From Thermomucor indicae-seudaticae (taxonomy: Eukaryota > Mucoromycota > Mucoromycetes > Mucorales > Lichtheimiaceae), in assembly GCA_000787465.1 (NCBI GenBank), contig JSYX01000251.1, positions 1 to 47,560 of the forward strand: a stretch of DNA of 47,560 nt. Direction: 5' to 3'. This document shows positions 35,325 through 47,560 of the stretch, piece by piece (position 1 is the first letter of the stretch; every line of letters starts with the position of its first letter). The notes beneath the pieces are model-generated. The model saw only the letters and a program-made list of their open reading frames with translations. It did no database searches and was not told the origin of the DNA. Both the position numbers and the translations under genes were made by a program.

Positions 35325-36316
35325 TTATTCGCTTGTATCTTGATCGTGTCTCTTTGCGGTCAAAAGATAGTTTACTTCTAGACTTTGTAACCCACAGGGA
35401 GCCGATACACCTGGCTGTTCAGCCACCCACCATTTTCGCCGGATAGGATCCCAATAAATGCCTCGTACATCTTGGACCGACCATTCTTGACCCAATGAGT
35501 CGATGGCATTTGTAAGCTCTACACTCTTGATGTACTTGCTCCAATCATGTGTGCCTCGATGCACCAAGCCGAAAACGTCTTCAGCCAGAAAAACAGTCAA
35601 CAGATAAGACGTGAATGTCCGTGACATAGTGGATAGAAAGAGGTGACCGCCCGGTCGAACTAGGTTGGCACAAGTCTGTAAAAATGCATTTGGATTGTTG
35701 ACGTGTTCAATGATCTCCATGGCCAACACGGCGTCAAAGGATTCGCCACTAGCCAGCAAGTTTTCTGTCTAAACATGTTATACACCTGATCCTTCTCTCT
35801 ATATCTCGTTTTCTGCTCATCGATTATATACCTGCTGTTGTGTTTCGATATTCCAGTTTTCCCGGGCCCTGCCACAGCTTAGGGTCTTTGCGTGCGTGAA
35901 GTTTGGCCATTTCAATATTATCCGGAGACGCGTCTGCACCCACTACGTGACCTCCCAACCGTGTAAGCGACTTTATGACAAGCAAGCGTCAGTCAAAATA
36001 TGTTTCTATATTTCGCATAACAAATTCATCCTACCTCTGAAAGTAAGCCACCACCACAACCTATGTCCAACATCCTTAAACCCTCAAAAGGTTTTCTGAG
36101 ATGGTCGCGCCCTAATTGCTGTCGCACGTACGAGACACGGGAGGGATTCATGAGCTGCAGCATGCCAAATTCACCATCGGGATCCCACCATTCAGCTGCT
36201 TTGGCACTGAATTTCTCAATCTCACTGGCATCAACACTGTTTGAATGTCCATGCAGACAACGTCTTCTTTGAGTAATGGTTCGTGCAGCAGGGAACTTAA
36301 TAAGCCTGCGAAGCAT
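35325..36316 (-). CDS. COQ3: Ubiquinone biosynthesis O-methyltransferase COQ3 (3 exons)
   Basis: S-adenosylmethionine-dependent O-methyltransferase catalysing both O-methylation steps of ubiquinone synthesis at the inner mitochondrial membrane. Exons on the minus strand: 36316-36035, 35970-35832, 35764-35325, phase-consistent, 286 residues. The N-terminal 25 residues ([20 protein letters not shown]) are an Arg-rich amphipathic presequence. Then come the UbiG/COQ3 signature [19 protein letters not shown], the SAM-binding motif [12 protein letters not shown], the acidic ribose-binding site GADAS, and [13 protein letters not shown]. Its 3' end converges on the kinase gene across 100 bp. Its ATG lies 83 bp downstream of the thaumatin-like frame on the same strand. 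Confidence 0.92.
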
Positions 36317-36399
36317 TTTTCCCCTTTATCCGAGGGTGGGAGGTGAAATAAACAAAAAGACAGAGAGAGAGAGAGAAACGGAGATACTGTATAGACTTT

Positions 36400-37101
36400 C
36401 TACGTTGATGGTGGTGGAGGACAAAAGGTTACTGTGTATGCTGGTGCCTGGCAAGCATATACGCTGTAGGCATCATCATATGGATAAGTATAAACATCCG
36501 GACAGACAGACTTGATGGCTCGGGCAAAATGGTTGCTGGTACACGTTTCTGACGTACCGTGGTCCCCGGTACAACAATATCGGTCTTGTCTGTACCGTGA
36601 ACAGGCGCTCTAGCAGGCCAAGAATTCGCCTTGCTTTGACTGATGGATCAAGTCACTTGGACAATCCGGTATCTGGTTGCAAAAAGTGGCCTGGCAGTGC
36701 CGGTCGTTATGATGTGAGTCACTGGCGACGGCAGCGCCGGTACCGTTGGGGGCTACACGGATCGGCAGGTTGTAGCCATCCACAAAGGATACGTCATAGT
36801 AATCAACGTTATTGGCACCTGTCATCTTGAACTCGGCTAGTGAAGCAGGGTTACCCGCACCTGCCAATGTGCAGTCGTATATATCACATGTCTTACGAGC
36901 CCAGACCGGCCCAGCCCAGTCAAATGCGACCGTCAAAACTCGTTGCGAAGAAACAGGAACGGATAAAACGTGGCCCCGTGGATCACCATTCGTTTGATAT
37001 CCAACATACAGGTCGTAGCCACAACGGTTATCGAGAATAATGTCTTTGGCTGACACAGCTAGGATAAGACACAGTATACTACAGAACTGAAGTAATAACA
37101 T
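36400..37101 (-). pseudogene. Thaumatin-like protein with an in-frame TAG stop
   Basis: Secreted thaumatin/PR-5-like fold protein. One continuous 233-codon frame runs from ATG 37101 to the stop at 36400-36402, except for a TAG at 36610-36612. Upstream lie a signal peptide (LLLQFCSILCLILAVSA), NRCGYDLYVGYQ and YYDVSFVDGYNLPI. Downstream the same frame continues as SACSRYRQDRYCCTGDHGT ... YTYPYDDAYSVYAC ... YTVTFC, the expected C-terminal half with seven further cysteines. The stop falls between two residues of the conserved Cys-x-x-x-Cys region, where family members have a sense codon. There is no intron-like sequence around it. It may be a recent nonsense allele, a sequencing error, or a read-through stop; TAG is a normal terminator of this frame and of the AVT gene. 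Confidence 0.75.
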
Positions 37102-37506
37102 TGTTCTTGCATAATCTGTTAGTACTAGCTGCTTCTCTGACCCACCATTTATACAAGCGTTGGCCTGTGCTCTTCAGGGAAACAATTAATCATATTACCT
37201 TTTCTCCATTCTACACAGGAGCGGATATTTCTCGCTCGTCGTGCCACCATCAACGCTTACATGCCCAAACTTCTATTTTCTGACAAAACAAGATAATACG
37301 CAATGTTAAAAATGAAAATGATGAATTTAATAATTGGGACATGTAAGGAGTTAAGAAATAAAAGACCAAATCAGCCCTGTTAACAAGAATAAAGAATACG
37401 ATATGTCGTACATTTATGTTATCAGTCATAGGTTTACCGCGTAAGTTTGTACATTTAGCCTGTTAATTTATTATTATTTGGGTATGTTATGCTATTTAAT
37501 ATGACT
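37102..37506. other. AT-rich spacer between FAB1 and the thaumatin-like gene
   Basis: No gene. The FAB1 3' flank and the thaumatin-like promoter share these 405 bases. The central part (37290-37505) is very AT-rich and lacks long frames. Confidence 0.45.
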
Positions 37507-40500
37507 TCAATCATTTTCTAAAGCATGATTTTGTGAAGAGGATTCGACAGGCTGATGATGATGGTATACACCAGCAAATAACGCTCGCGTCTGCCGTGTC
37601 AGCGACCACTCATCAGGAACCATCAGGAAGTAGCGCTCCATCGCTTCCTTGAAGCGTATTCGATATTGTTTTGGCGATACAATCGTCGGCTCCTTGCCGC
37701 CACCTCCGAATATGCCAGATTCCTTGACCCAGCTTTCCAGCTTCTTGTCCCAAGTGAATGTTCTTATGAAGTCTAAGTACCCATTGAAGTGAGCGTTTCT
37801 TCATCTGTACATTTTTCTCGTCTTTATGTTTTCCACATACCGACGATGCCTACAACCAATTCTTGTCGCTCGTCGTCGATTCCTACCAGCAGTGAATAGT
37901 CCATCACATTCCGGTTACAGAGGAATAAAGTATCATTATGCAGCGAGCTACGAAGAATTTCTTTCGAATGAGCTCGTATAAAGAGGGGCGATTGATAGAT
38001 TACTAGATGGAAAACATGGTCAAACTATGAGCACGGTGTGAACCTTAATTGATTGACATACGTTCAACCAGGTTTTCGTCAAGTAAAACTTCATCCTGTT
38101 TCCCTGTTGATTGAACATGCCTGTTTCGCATAGATCCTTTCAGATCAAATATCTGCACAATATCGATGGTCAGTATGTCGTGAATCGAGTATTTTTTGGA
38201 CGTGTTCTTCTGACCTGTTTTATTTTGCGTTGATAGAACAGGTTCTCCATCACCAAGACATCCATACGCATCGACTTGCCAGTCGCCGTATTTTTGTAAC
38301 CAATGCTGTAAAAGCCAAAGATTTTGGCCAATACAGTAGGCAACTACAGAAGAAGCAAAACTATGGTTATCACCATGGATGGACTAGCACGACAAGTCCA
38401 GAATCCACTCACTTCTCGGAAAAATGCTTCAGACATGTACTGAAAATAAGCAGGCGCAAATCCAAGAAATGCATCCAGCTCGAACCGTGACACTTGCTTC
38501 ATAAGGAGTCGATCATCTAGTGAAAACGTTAGCCCTCTCTTATAAAACACCTCTGTTCCTGTTTCTCCAAACCTTTGGTTTTTAGAAAAGCTGACCCTGA
38601 TTTGCCTCCAGAAGAGTCCCACTTGACACAACTAGCGAGAGAATAGATGTAACTCTCATCGCAGCCACAGTTACGACGAAGGGCATCAAACTGTTCTACA
38701 AAGAATATCTTGCAGAAAAACTTCGTCGAACCGGAACGAAAACCTATGCAAAAACCCCAATTGTTGAATGTAAGGAAAGACGAAATACTTGTCCGCAACA
38801 ATCCTTACTATAACCCATGTGAATCCCAGACTCTCGTAACAGAGTCTCCTGGATGTCAGCAGATGGGGCAGACGGGCCTGCGCCGCCAGAAATGGTCACC
38901 GTGTCGCTACTGGTTTCGGTTTTTACGGTGAAATCGGATGAAAGGCCCGCTGGATGGGCCGCTGTACTGATATCATCTGCAGATATCTCAGAAGCAGAAT
39001 CTGGCATGCCGTGCAATTTCATCAGATAATCCTCGCAGCTCAGAGTATAAGCAATAATGGTACTTGGCTCGTCTTCACGAACAACGACAAATGAATCTGG
39101 AAATATATGCTCGGTGGGTTGCCTATGCGAAAGAAGAAAACGCGTTAGAAGACCTGTTGTCTTTTCTCTGTGTGCCAATGCTATTACGTACAATGGGTAT
39201 TCTAATGGCATAAGGTTGGCGACGCCGCTATCTGTTAGGAAACTTGTAATTGTCTTCATAAAGGAACTTTTTTCTGGTTGGTATTTGCCATCATCCAATG
39301 CATCATCGACAGTTTCCGCAGCTTCGTTCTCTACTGCACCGCCATTCTCGCTACTTTCTCCAGAGTCTTCATGGCTATGAATATCTGATGATGAAACTCC
39401 AGCTATAATGTTGGCCGGGGGAGGTTCAAGCAAGTCCACGGCAGGTGGCGGATGACGCTCTAACTCCATGCCAAAACCCGTGATGGCTTCCGGCACGCCT
39501 TGGTACCGTTGAGAGAGAAAGGAAGAGCTTCCAATATCATTCATCCGGTTGCTGTACGGTGCCATTGGCGAGAAATAATCCACCGCAGCGCTTTCCTCAT
39601 CTCTTGTATTATCCACCATTGTGGCCGGTTTCTTCAGGATATCGATACGGTTGACACATCTTTCGTCGTCAGTTGCCTCCTCTGTGTCATTTACCATGAA
39701 TTCATCTTCCATTTCTTCTTTGACAAGGTCATTGACTCTGGTATAAACTTGCATGGATGTTTTCTTGCGTGGCAAACGGGACCTGAAGTGACGTTCACGA
39801 GCAGACAGACCCCTCCGGGTTATCCCGTCTTGTACTTTGCGCTCTAAAGAGCTATCATCGCCATAATGGCTTCTACCAAGCCCTTGACGTACAGGCTGTA
39901 GACTGTGTCGCTTATTTGCTGCGAAAGAAGGTCGAGAACCAGAAAAGCTGTGGCTATTACTGCCTCTGGAATGCTCGCCTTCTAAGAGCAAGCTACTACT
40001 GAGACTATATCGATAATCTGGTAGAACAGTCTTGCGTCGAGATAGATCACCAGTAGCGACTTCCGCAAGGACTGAGGGTCGCCGATGCGAACGCGAATGG
40101 TAAGACAGGGAAGACACATCATACAGCGGAGGTGAGAGCTTGGCCTTATTTTGATGTCCCAAATGTAGCACTGGTATGCGAGAAGGTGTAGAGCTGGAAA
40201 TACTCGAGGCTTTAGTTTTTGCGTTGGAGACGCTGGCTTCTTTATCGCGACCGTTGGCGTCGTCTGAACCAAGTCTGGTATTAAGCTCGCGCATAAGCTC
40301 CAGTGACAAACGTCGACGCACCTCCGGTCGCAGAAACGAATGCTTTGCATCCCCTTCATATTCGTCCTCCTTACTTGACTTGACTACAGAATCAAGATGA
40401 CCCATATCAATACACGACTGATCTGTCGGCGAGCATGAAAGACGTGGCAACAGTGGAGGACCGTTCGAATACGACAACATTGCCATAAAACCATTTTCAT

Positions 40501-43500
40501 CCAATTCTGTCCCAAGCAACGGCAAATCTGTCATTTCCGTTGCTCGCTTGGCTCGCTCTCCGTCAATGTCAGTAATCGCTTCGCCAGCCATATCTGGAGG
40601 AAATACTTTTCGTAAATGGCTTGCTGTGATCTTGCGAAGTTCTCGCTCTGGCTGCAGATAGTTTCGTACAAGATCTGCGTATTCAAGGTCCCATTGAGCT
40701 ATTTGCTGGTATAGGATTCTTCGCACCCAGTTCATGGTCAAAGTGTCGTTTGGTTCACTAGTAGCATACACATTCTGCAATATTTGCAACACTTGCTTCT
40801 TTTCGCTGTCGCAGCGGTGCGTCATCGCCTGTAACTCATTCTTGCATGCTTCCAGCTTTTTTGGATCAACCAGATCGAAAGGAAAAGCCTTGTTTCTCTC
40901 GGCCATTGACTGGTAATATTTGTTGATCTTGCTACGTAGACTCTTTAGCTCAGCTTCTTTCAGATCGATCTGAACTTGGCTTAGCATGAACAGCTTCATA
41001 GGCGGCACGGCTACCTCAAGGAGATCGATGCGTTCGTACTGGAAACGCACCGCAAAGTCCATATATCCAAAATATCTGACATGATGCCGACCGATATCAT
41101 GTGGACAAATGTCTGCACCACAGTGAACACCCTTCTGATAAAGACACACTTCGAGAAACTTGCCGAAAGAGTAGCTCCATGTATTTTCTGACATTGGCTT
41201 CACGGGAGTCGGCTTGTCACACTTGCTGCAATAGCTCCACATAAGGATTTTATCAGACATTCCTGGCCGAGGGCAAGGAAATTGTTCAATCATCACCGTG
41301 ATTCTTGCATTTCCATGGGCATAAGAACGATAATGCCGGTGCACAGGTTCCTCACATATCCTGGACGTACAGGGTTGCATAGCTTCTCGACAAAGTTCCG
41401 CAATATAATGCCCTAGCGGCATATCGGAAGGATGACTGTAATACTCGAATATCCGAATTTCAGGACCATGGCATGGCACAGTGGTGACAGTGCAAACATT
41501 AGAATAAAGCACGACAATATTTTGGTGATAGAATGGATTGATATGGTCTGAACTCTCCCTGAGGTAGGCACTCCATGCACGCATAAGCTGGTTTCGCTTC
41601 ACGACAAGACGCTCGTATTCCGCATGTGTAGCGGGATTTGCGGAATCTGGAGATCGTATAGGATCATTTTGACTACTAGTTGCTTGTTTTTCAAGGTTAC
41701 CTTTAGCCGCCGGCGATGGCCTCGGTTCGTGTATTCCTTTAGCAGCAGCTTTCCGACTTGCGTTTAAAGCGGCAAGCTTCTCCGTGGTTTCTTTCAGTTG
41801 CGTTAAAAGATATGGTTCAGGGAATACGACAAACTGGGATGCCGAGAGAACCGTATCCCGATACAGCTTTATTGACTTGTCCAGGGTTACTGCATCGTCT
41901 TCACTAAGTGTTTGTGGTTCACCCCTATCTTCTGGCGAAACATGTGCAGATGCTGGAAGTTCGCTTGAGCTGTCGACCTCGGAAGGAACTAACGGCGAAC
42001 GATTTCTGCTAATAGGTTTGCTCTCATCTGCTTCTGGTTCTTTCTGGCCCAAATCACGTAGCAGCGAAGATTCCAACTTGAGATTATTAACAACAAACAC
42101 CATGAAATCAATCAATCGTTTGATAAGCCGCAAGGTCTCTAATCTTGCGCCTCTCAGAACAATAGTCCCTCCCAAGTCTGGCTGGCAGTCATCGAATATA
42201 AGATACGTCTTGCGCCTATTTGGGATCCAATCATGCATCAATGTTCGTATTTCGAAAGATCCGCACTGGCCAAAAGACAGGTCTCCTGACTGGAGCTTGT
42301 CGATTGAGGTGAGAATCGTTGCGCGAGTGCATCGTGCAACGGCATAAATTACGCTTTCCTTTACATTGTGAATCACCGGAATTCTTGCCTCCAATAAGTA
42401 CTCCAATGCAATCCGTGAAACAGTTGACTTGACTAAGAGCAAGGAAGGCCTCAAGGCTGTAATCCGGGCTACTAGCTTGCTTATATGTTCACGCTCTTGG
42501 GAAATAACAGGGTCAATAGACATCAACTGGTCGTCCATATCCGCGCGAGAATACTCCAGGGAAAACAGTAGTATAAGGATCCGCGGCTGTGCTATATTAC
42601 GCATCATTTTCTTGTGAGCGACATTTTTTGTGCACATAACTCCCTTAACGTAAAAGCTGTCAGACGGCGATCCTCCGGGCACTTTTTTGATCTTGATGTA
42701 ATGTCGGATGTCCATATCATCGCCTGAGCGTACATCGGGTCTAACGTTTTCAGTTACTTTGAGTATAAGCTTTGTGATGATCTCCTCCCACTCGCTCTTC
42801 GCTTGTGCGGAGAGCTCTGAGAAGCTTGCATCGCACATAAGCTGTCGAAGCATCTTTCGCGCATGCATTTGCGCACCGTCGCTTAGCTCAATATTTGGTG
42901 GTGACTCAACATTTGATGGTGACTCAACGTTTGGTTGTGGTGCCGAGATCCGTCTACGGCGTTGAGTAAGAAGTCTGGACTTGATTGTGTTATGATCGCG
43001 AGGTATCATAGCATATTTATCATCAAACGGCGACATAAATGGGCTTGGCGATCGTCCTTCATTCTGCAACAAGGAGTAATCCGGTTTTGGAAGATTCGAT
43101 GTGTCTATCCTCATGCTACGTTGACAGCCGCCCGGTCTTTTGCGCGATCCACTATGACCACCAAAGCTTTGCCGTCGGAAGGATGTCGATACCGATCGCT
43201 CAACAGGACCAACATGACCCCGCAAATCTTCTGTTCTTCTATCACGCGGTCGACTATCACTCAGATCGTCATCGCTTCCAGCAGTGGTCTTTACTGCATT
43301 TCGTGTACTGGTTGCGCCGCTTATAGCTGCCTGAGACTGATTCGACCCAGCCGGCGGCATTCGAAACGAGCCCACCGCCGAGCTGTTCGGAGGTCGGTTA
43401 TAAAACTCATACAGTTGATACCCCATATGCTCCCCGTCTTCTTCGTCATCCACATGAACCATAAAAGGGCTCAGTTCCCGTTCGCTGACTAGCGTCCCAC

Positions 43501-45037
43501 CGCCGCGATCCATGTATAAGTTAGGTGAGGCCGTATATCCTCTCAGAGGAGCTGGTGACGCAAACTGTGTAGTCTGTCGCCCTTCTTCCATATTAAAAGA
43601 CGACGATGTGTTCGAACGAGAGCGCGACTTTAGCAACGAAGTACCGGCATCCAATAGCCGTCTTAGACCACCATCACCGTTTCCATCCTCTTTTTCGCCA
43701 TCTGCAGCAGCAGATACTGAATTTGAGCGAGATATCAAACCTCCAGCACGTTGCTGCGAACGTGATTGCGGTGTATCATGTGGTGCTGAAACGTTTAAAA
43801 GAGGTGCAGATGAGCTCGTAAGAAATTCTAAAGCCACTGTTGTCGCATCTGAATCCCCATACTGGCTATATGGCTGTTTTACAACTTTTGTCGGTATATG
43901 CATTTTTGGTGCTGCAATAGGAGGAAGTTGCGATGGGATAATCGGTTGCTGTTCATCCGCTGTCTCCGTTGTTCCAGACATGCTTTCTAGGTCCCCGCTT
44001 GCTTTTTGAGCATGTTCGGGTCCTGGAACAGGAGGTTCAGAGCTGTAGTCTGGCTGCATAACATTGCGACCGTCTGATAAAGGGTCGTGCATAGTAGCTT
44101 CAAGGTTCGCAATGTGATGTTCCCTGTAACAGAAATTGCACACTCTAACTTCTCCCTTTTGCTTATACAATTTCCCGGAAATCCTATGAGATGCGCATTT
44201 CCCACAGAATATTTGTCCTGAGCACAGAACAGTCAGTCATCGTCGTTTGATACTCTTTCACGTCATAATATTACCACAAATTCGACAATGGTGTCTCCGA
44301 CGCAGCAGCTTGAAGGGTTTGCGGCATTTATAACACTCCTTGCATTGTTCATCCGACATCCAAAACTCTTTGTCTGACTTTTGCCCTCTCAAGCGAGCGA
44401 TGATGCGATTTAGGGAATGTGATGTAGAAAGTGAAAAGGTGGTCGAGATGGATTGGGCATCGCTGTCAATCGATGTCGATTTTCTTAGCGGTGCACCGAT
44501 TGGCAGGAAGTTGTCTGTAGCTGTTGCATTCGGTTAGCTTATTATAGCTTCCCATTCACCTGGATACAAATATTTACCATCTACATCTTGTACTCCAGAT
44601 GCGTTTACCGTTGAGACCGCTATAGATGAAGGTGCACGTATCGATGCTTGTGAACTTGATACGGATGGCCTTGGAAAACTGTGGTATGTCGTTTCCTTGT
44701 AAGACGGGGGGGACGTCGGTGCAGTTACGTAAATATGTCTTTTGGAGGCGGATCTGCTATTTGGCTCCTGCTTTTCGTCCGAATGCGTCCCTGAAGCTTC
44801 CTGGATAACTGTGCTTAGGGAAGACTGACTTCTCTGCGCTCTGCTCAATGACGCTGACTTCTTGCTGCTAATGCTGTCGCGATCGTTTCCTTGAGATCCA
44901 GAACCGGTAGAAGGCTGACCAGAAACAGCACTCTTTACTTTGTTAAGGATTTTCGACAACGTTCCCTCGTCATCGGTATCCGTTTCCGACAAATCGAAGT
45001 TAAAGCTGGTCAATGTCGTCGGGTCTTTGTCATCCAT
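37507..45037 (-). CDS. FAB1: 1-phosphatidylinositol-3-phosphate 5-kinase FAB1/PIKfyve (9 exons)
   Basis: Makes phosphatidylinositol 3,5-bisphosphate on vacuole/endosome membranes, controlling vacuole size, acidification and retrograde traffic. Exons on the minus strand: 45037-44560, 44520-44275, 44217-38815, 38743-38573, 38516-38413, 38343-38215, 38152-38062, 38002-37841, 37772-37507. All are in phase, 2349 residues (yeast Fab1 is of similar size). In order: a Ser-rich N-terminus; a FYVE finger at about 210-275 ([13 protein letters not shown] ... [18 protein letters not shown]); disordered linkers; a chaperonin-like CCT domain at about 690-950 ([15 protein letters not shown]); a Cys/His-rich FAB1-specific region at about 1150-1350; and the C-terminal lipid kinase ([54 protein letters not shown]). 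Exon 3 alone is 5.4 kb; intron 1 is 39 nt. The catalytic region is split by six short introns. Confidence 0.95.
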
Positions 45038-45894
45038 TGTGCTACTCAATGAAACTTTGCTGGATCACTGTGAATCCCATGCCAGTCAAAATCGAGGAAA
45101 GAGTGAGACAAACCATTCACCAATTTTTGACCGCCCCAAGAGAAAAAGACAGTTTACCCTTCCTTTTCTCCAAAACTCTTTAAAGCATAATTACCGCTAT
45201 GCAAAACCACCGACCTGTGATTAAGCTTTCCCACGGATCGCGTACGAGAAAGGCTCGATAATGTAAATGCGGTGACAGAAATAATATGCTGTTTAATGAC
45301 TTGTACTCGTAGAATTGAGAAAGCAAGCTGCTGGATCTCCAACGATTGCTCTGTAACAATTTAGGCAGTTACCTGACAGCTTGCGGCAATGTTGTAACAC
45401 TCGCATAGGCCGGGTAATCCAATTTTCCGGCAGTCAGTCAAACCCATTGGCAGTATGCACTTTACAGGTTCATTAAAACTTTGCAGTGATATATAAAAGT
45501 TTTTCCGCAGAGAAAACAAAATGAATTTACAGAAAAGAGATTCGATAATTTGCAGCAAAGAGAAATCAGAATATGCGGTCAATCCATTTGTCATTTTGCT
45601 TCAAACAATCATTTGCACTTACCCGTATCGCCCACCACAAAAGTGGCGGGCATGGCCACAAGAGGGCCGCACAAGATACCCTCATCGACCCACCCCTGCC
45701 GATTAGGCCCGCGGTCGGCCCCATACTCCCCCAAATGAAGAGCGGAAAAACCTATCATCATCAGAGAAATTGCGTCGATAGAAAATCGTAACAGAAAGAA
45801 CGTACCATCACGCGGCTTGGCAAAACGATACCCTTGCCTTTGGAAAAAACCTTCATTGCGCCAAAAAAGACCTTCTTTGTCTGCCTTGCAAGTA

Positions 45895-45985
45895 GGGCTC
45901 CGAGTTGAGCCGGGCCGGCCCATGGGCCATGGCCTATCGGGCATTGGGCCAAGATTTTGGCCCAGTGAGCCTGGGCCTTTCACTG
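45895..45985. repeat. GC-rich GGGCC palindrome cluster
   Basis: A run of GGGCC/GGCCC units in an AT-rich surrounding. GGCCCATGGGCC (45917-45928) is a perfect 12-bp palindrome. TGGGCCAA and TTGGCCCA (45945-45952 and 45957-45964) form an 8-bp stem with a 4-nt loop. This looks like a low-complexity dispersed repeat rather than coding sequence. Confidence 0.5.
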
Positions 45986-46003
45986 CGAAAACGAAGACAA
46001 ATT

Positions 46004-46190
46004 ACCCAGCTAAAAAAGTCTATTTTTACCCAGATAAAAAGTGGGTAAATTATTTGGAGGGAGGAAAATTTAACTCACTTTTTAGCTGGATTAAAGGAAG
46101 ACTTTTACTCACTTATTACTCATTTTTTACTCACACTTTACCCTGTTGGCAAATTCGGTTATAACACACTTTTTACCCACTTTTGACCTA
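46004..46190. repeat. Foldback zone of degenerate TTTTTACYCACT units
   Basis: CCAGCTAAAAA (46006-46016) is inverted as TTTTTAGCTGG (46079-46089). AAAAGTGGGTAAA (46037-46049) is inverted as TTTACCCACTTTT (46172-46184). Between them, further direct copies of a TTTTTACTCAC-like unit occur at about 46105-46140. The nested inverted and direct copies suggest a MITE or foldback element, although no target-site duplication was identified. Confidence 0.5.
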
Positions 46191-47560
46191 GGTAAAGACA
46201 GTGCAGACTGCTGGCGTTTATCACCCTGAAATATTGACGATAGAATATGTGGTTCAGTTACGTTTTGCCAACCAGGACTTTTTATTGTCATTATCATTGT
46301 CACTTTAAGCACCTAAATACTACAGACATCACCAATCTATGGCAAGTATTCGTTCCTTTGGACGTGCAGAAATACATCCATTAAGCGAAAGGCTGTTTGT
46401 TTGGACCACTGCAGCAGATGCAAATCAAGATTATAAAGTATATGCTTACTGACTTTCCATGATGGGCTTCGAATGCAAACCAGTTTAAAAGAGAGGTTCA
46501 TGTAAGTTGCAAACACTTTAAACCTCCAAAAGTGATGATGACCAAGCCATCCCTCAAAAGGTCACAAGGATGCTATATTCTTCAAAGGATTAGAAAAATG
46601 TGTAAATGACAATTTAGTTACGGAGAAACTCACCGTATTGCTGCACGGCATGAATTCAACGAGTGACCTCATTCGGAAACTGTATATACATACCAGTTCA
46701 GATAAGCTGACGCACACTCTAGTTTTATGTTACTTACATCGTTCGCTTGAAATAATCGATCTATGTTATGAAAGTCTCGAAGGGTAACCATCTAAAGCGC
46801 TCGCTACAGGCACACAGGGTTAGCCAGTTTATCGACACAAGCAATTATATATCATAAGGACTTACAAGATAAAACTTTGCTCTCATCAACACGCGACTGC
46901 ATGCAGGCATTCGTCAGATGAGGGATCTCTCCTATGGAAGCCAATAACAGTTGAGAAATGCGACAGGGCTACAGCGTGCATTCATTAAAGCGGTACCTTC
47001 AATTGCCAAATGGAACATTTGCGAGAGCATAGGACAAGAGTCTCGACAACGGTACAGGGGAAAAGTTTGTGCTCTACATGAAATAACGGATGAGGTGATT
47101 GCTAATCGACGTTAAGAGCCTGAAAAGCCAAATAAAAATATTTACCAAGTTACAAACCAGAAGGTGAAAGCTCAGGTGAATGGTCCAATTGTGCTATGAA
47201 AAAGGCTTAATGTATTACGCTTTGGTCATTGAACTGTGAGGCAGACGTAAGGAGTAAAGCATGTATTTCCATTATAAGGAAAAGCAACAATGAATCGGTC
47301 TAAATTGCAGGAAAGAAGCGGTAAGTCGCACGTAATGAAGTAAACAGAAGTCCAGCAGAAGACCTTAAACGAGGAAGAAAACAATGAAAAATCTTTTCTT
47401 CGCTCGGCGTCCGAAAGCCATATGGGTTTACCGTCAAGGTGACACGACAATATATTGCTCACAGCAGATGAGCGAAGCACTGACCATTGATAAAGTAATG
47501 CATACAACAATTCCTTGCTACGCCCTAACGATCGGGCACAATGGCTTTTATTTTTCTTTT

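Larger units (their letters stand above)
45038..47560. other. 2.5-kb gene-free right edge
   Basis: No supported gene. The first 150 bases are the FAB1 leader and promoter. A GC-rich island (45640-45720 and 45895-45985) and a foldback/tandem repeat zone (46004-46190) follow and are listed separately. From 46200 to the end the DNA is AT-rich, with short frames lacking motifs. Confidence 0.45.

Noticed and set aside
36610..36612. TAG as a reassigned sense codon
   Set aside because: TAG terminates the same frame at 36400 and the AVT gene at 12970, so the standard code applies.
38744..44170. The 1808-codon frame as a complete gene
   Set aside because: It is the main exon of FAB1 only; the FYVE start and the kinase core lie in additional exons on both sides, joined in phase.
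45609..45983. 124-codon minus-strand frame
   Set aside because: It crosses the GC-rich palindrome cluster; composition is Gly/Pro/Arg from GGGCC repeats, with no motif or splice context.

Overview
The window is nuclear DNA of a fungus, most likely an early-diverging filamentous lineage (Mucoromycota). That placement is an inference from three things: dense, short spliceosomal introns (mostly 40-70 nt), CT-rich leaders in front of start codons, and the gene content (FAB1/PIKfyve, SRP68, RNF121, CaMK, a Mig1/CreA-like zinc finger, a RasGEF with a MIT-like N-terminus). I see no rRNA, tRNA, CRISPR, plasmid or viral gene. Most genes below were rebuilt exon by exon by matching splice phases to conserved protein motifs. 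The stated exon ends are read from the sequence, not from transcripts.

Layout. 1-3300: a candidate repeat, an acidic nuclear-type protein (630-2023) and a composite DNA-binding protein (HTH, AT-hook, Myb-like; 2353-3300). 4323-7061: a Ras guanine-nucleotide exchange factor. 7455-8623 (minus): a NEPRO/RMP1-like protein. It is divergent, across 103 bp, from an 18-exon SSP411/SPATA20-type thioredoxin-domain protein (8727-12091). 12970-15149 (minus): an AVT3/AVT4-type vacuolar amino-acid transporter. 15150-18257 is largely empty. 18258-20715: a 14-TM-type DHA2 MFS exporter. 22718-23506: a C2H2 regulator.

24175-25611 (minus): an RNF121-type ER/Golgi RING E3 ligase, whose start codon overlaps that of a small coiled-coil gene on the other strand. 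26152-27510 (minus): an unusually short SRP68. 28237-29219: a bHLH factor. 31499-32802: a short-chain dehydrogenase. 33642-35224: a CaM-kinase-like kinase. 35325-36316 (minus): COQ3. 36400-37101 (minus): a thaumatin-like gene with an in-frame TAG. 37507-45037 (minus): a complete nine-exon FAB1/PIKfyve lipid kinase. The last 2.5 kb hold only repeats and foldback sequence.

The genes form no operon-like system. They are typical housekeeping and signalling genes: endolysosomal lipid and amino-acid transport (FAB1, AVT), ER targeting and quality control (SRP68, RNF121), mitochondrial functions (COQ3, SSP411) and Ras/Ca2+ signalling. The notable content is in gene structure. There is a cluster of 7-, 11- and 7-nt microexons in the SSP411 gene, a 20-nt exon carrying the MFS signature motif, a candidate 31-nt intron, an SRP68 lacking its middle third, and a single stop codon interrupting an otherwise intact thaumatin-like frame.
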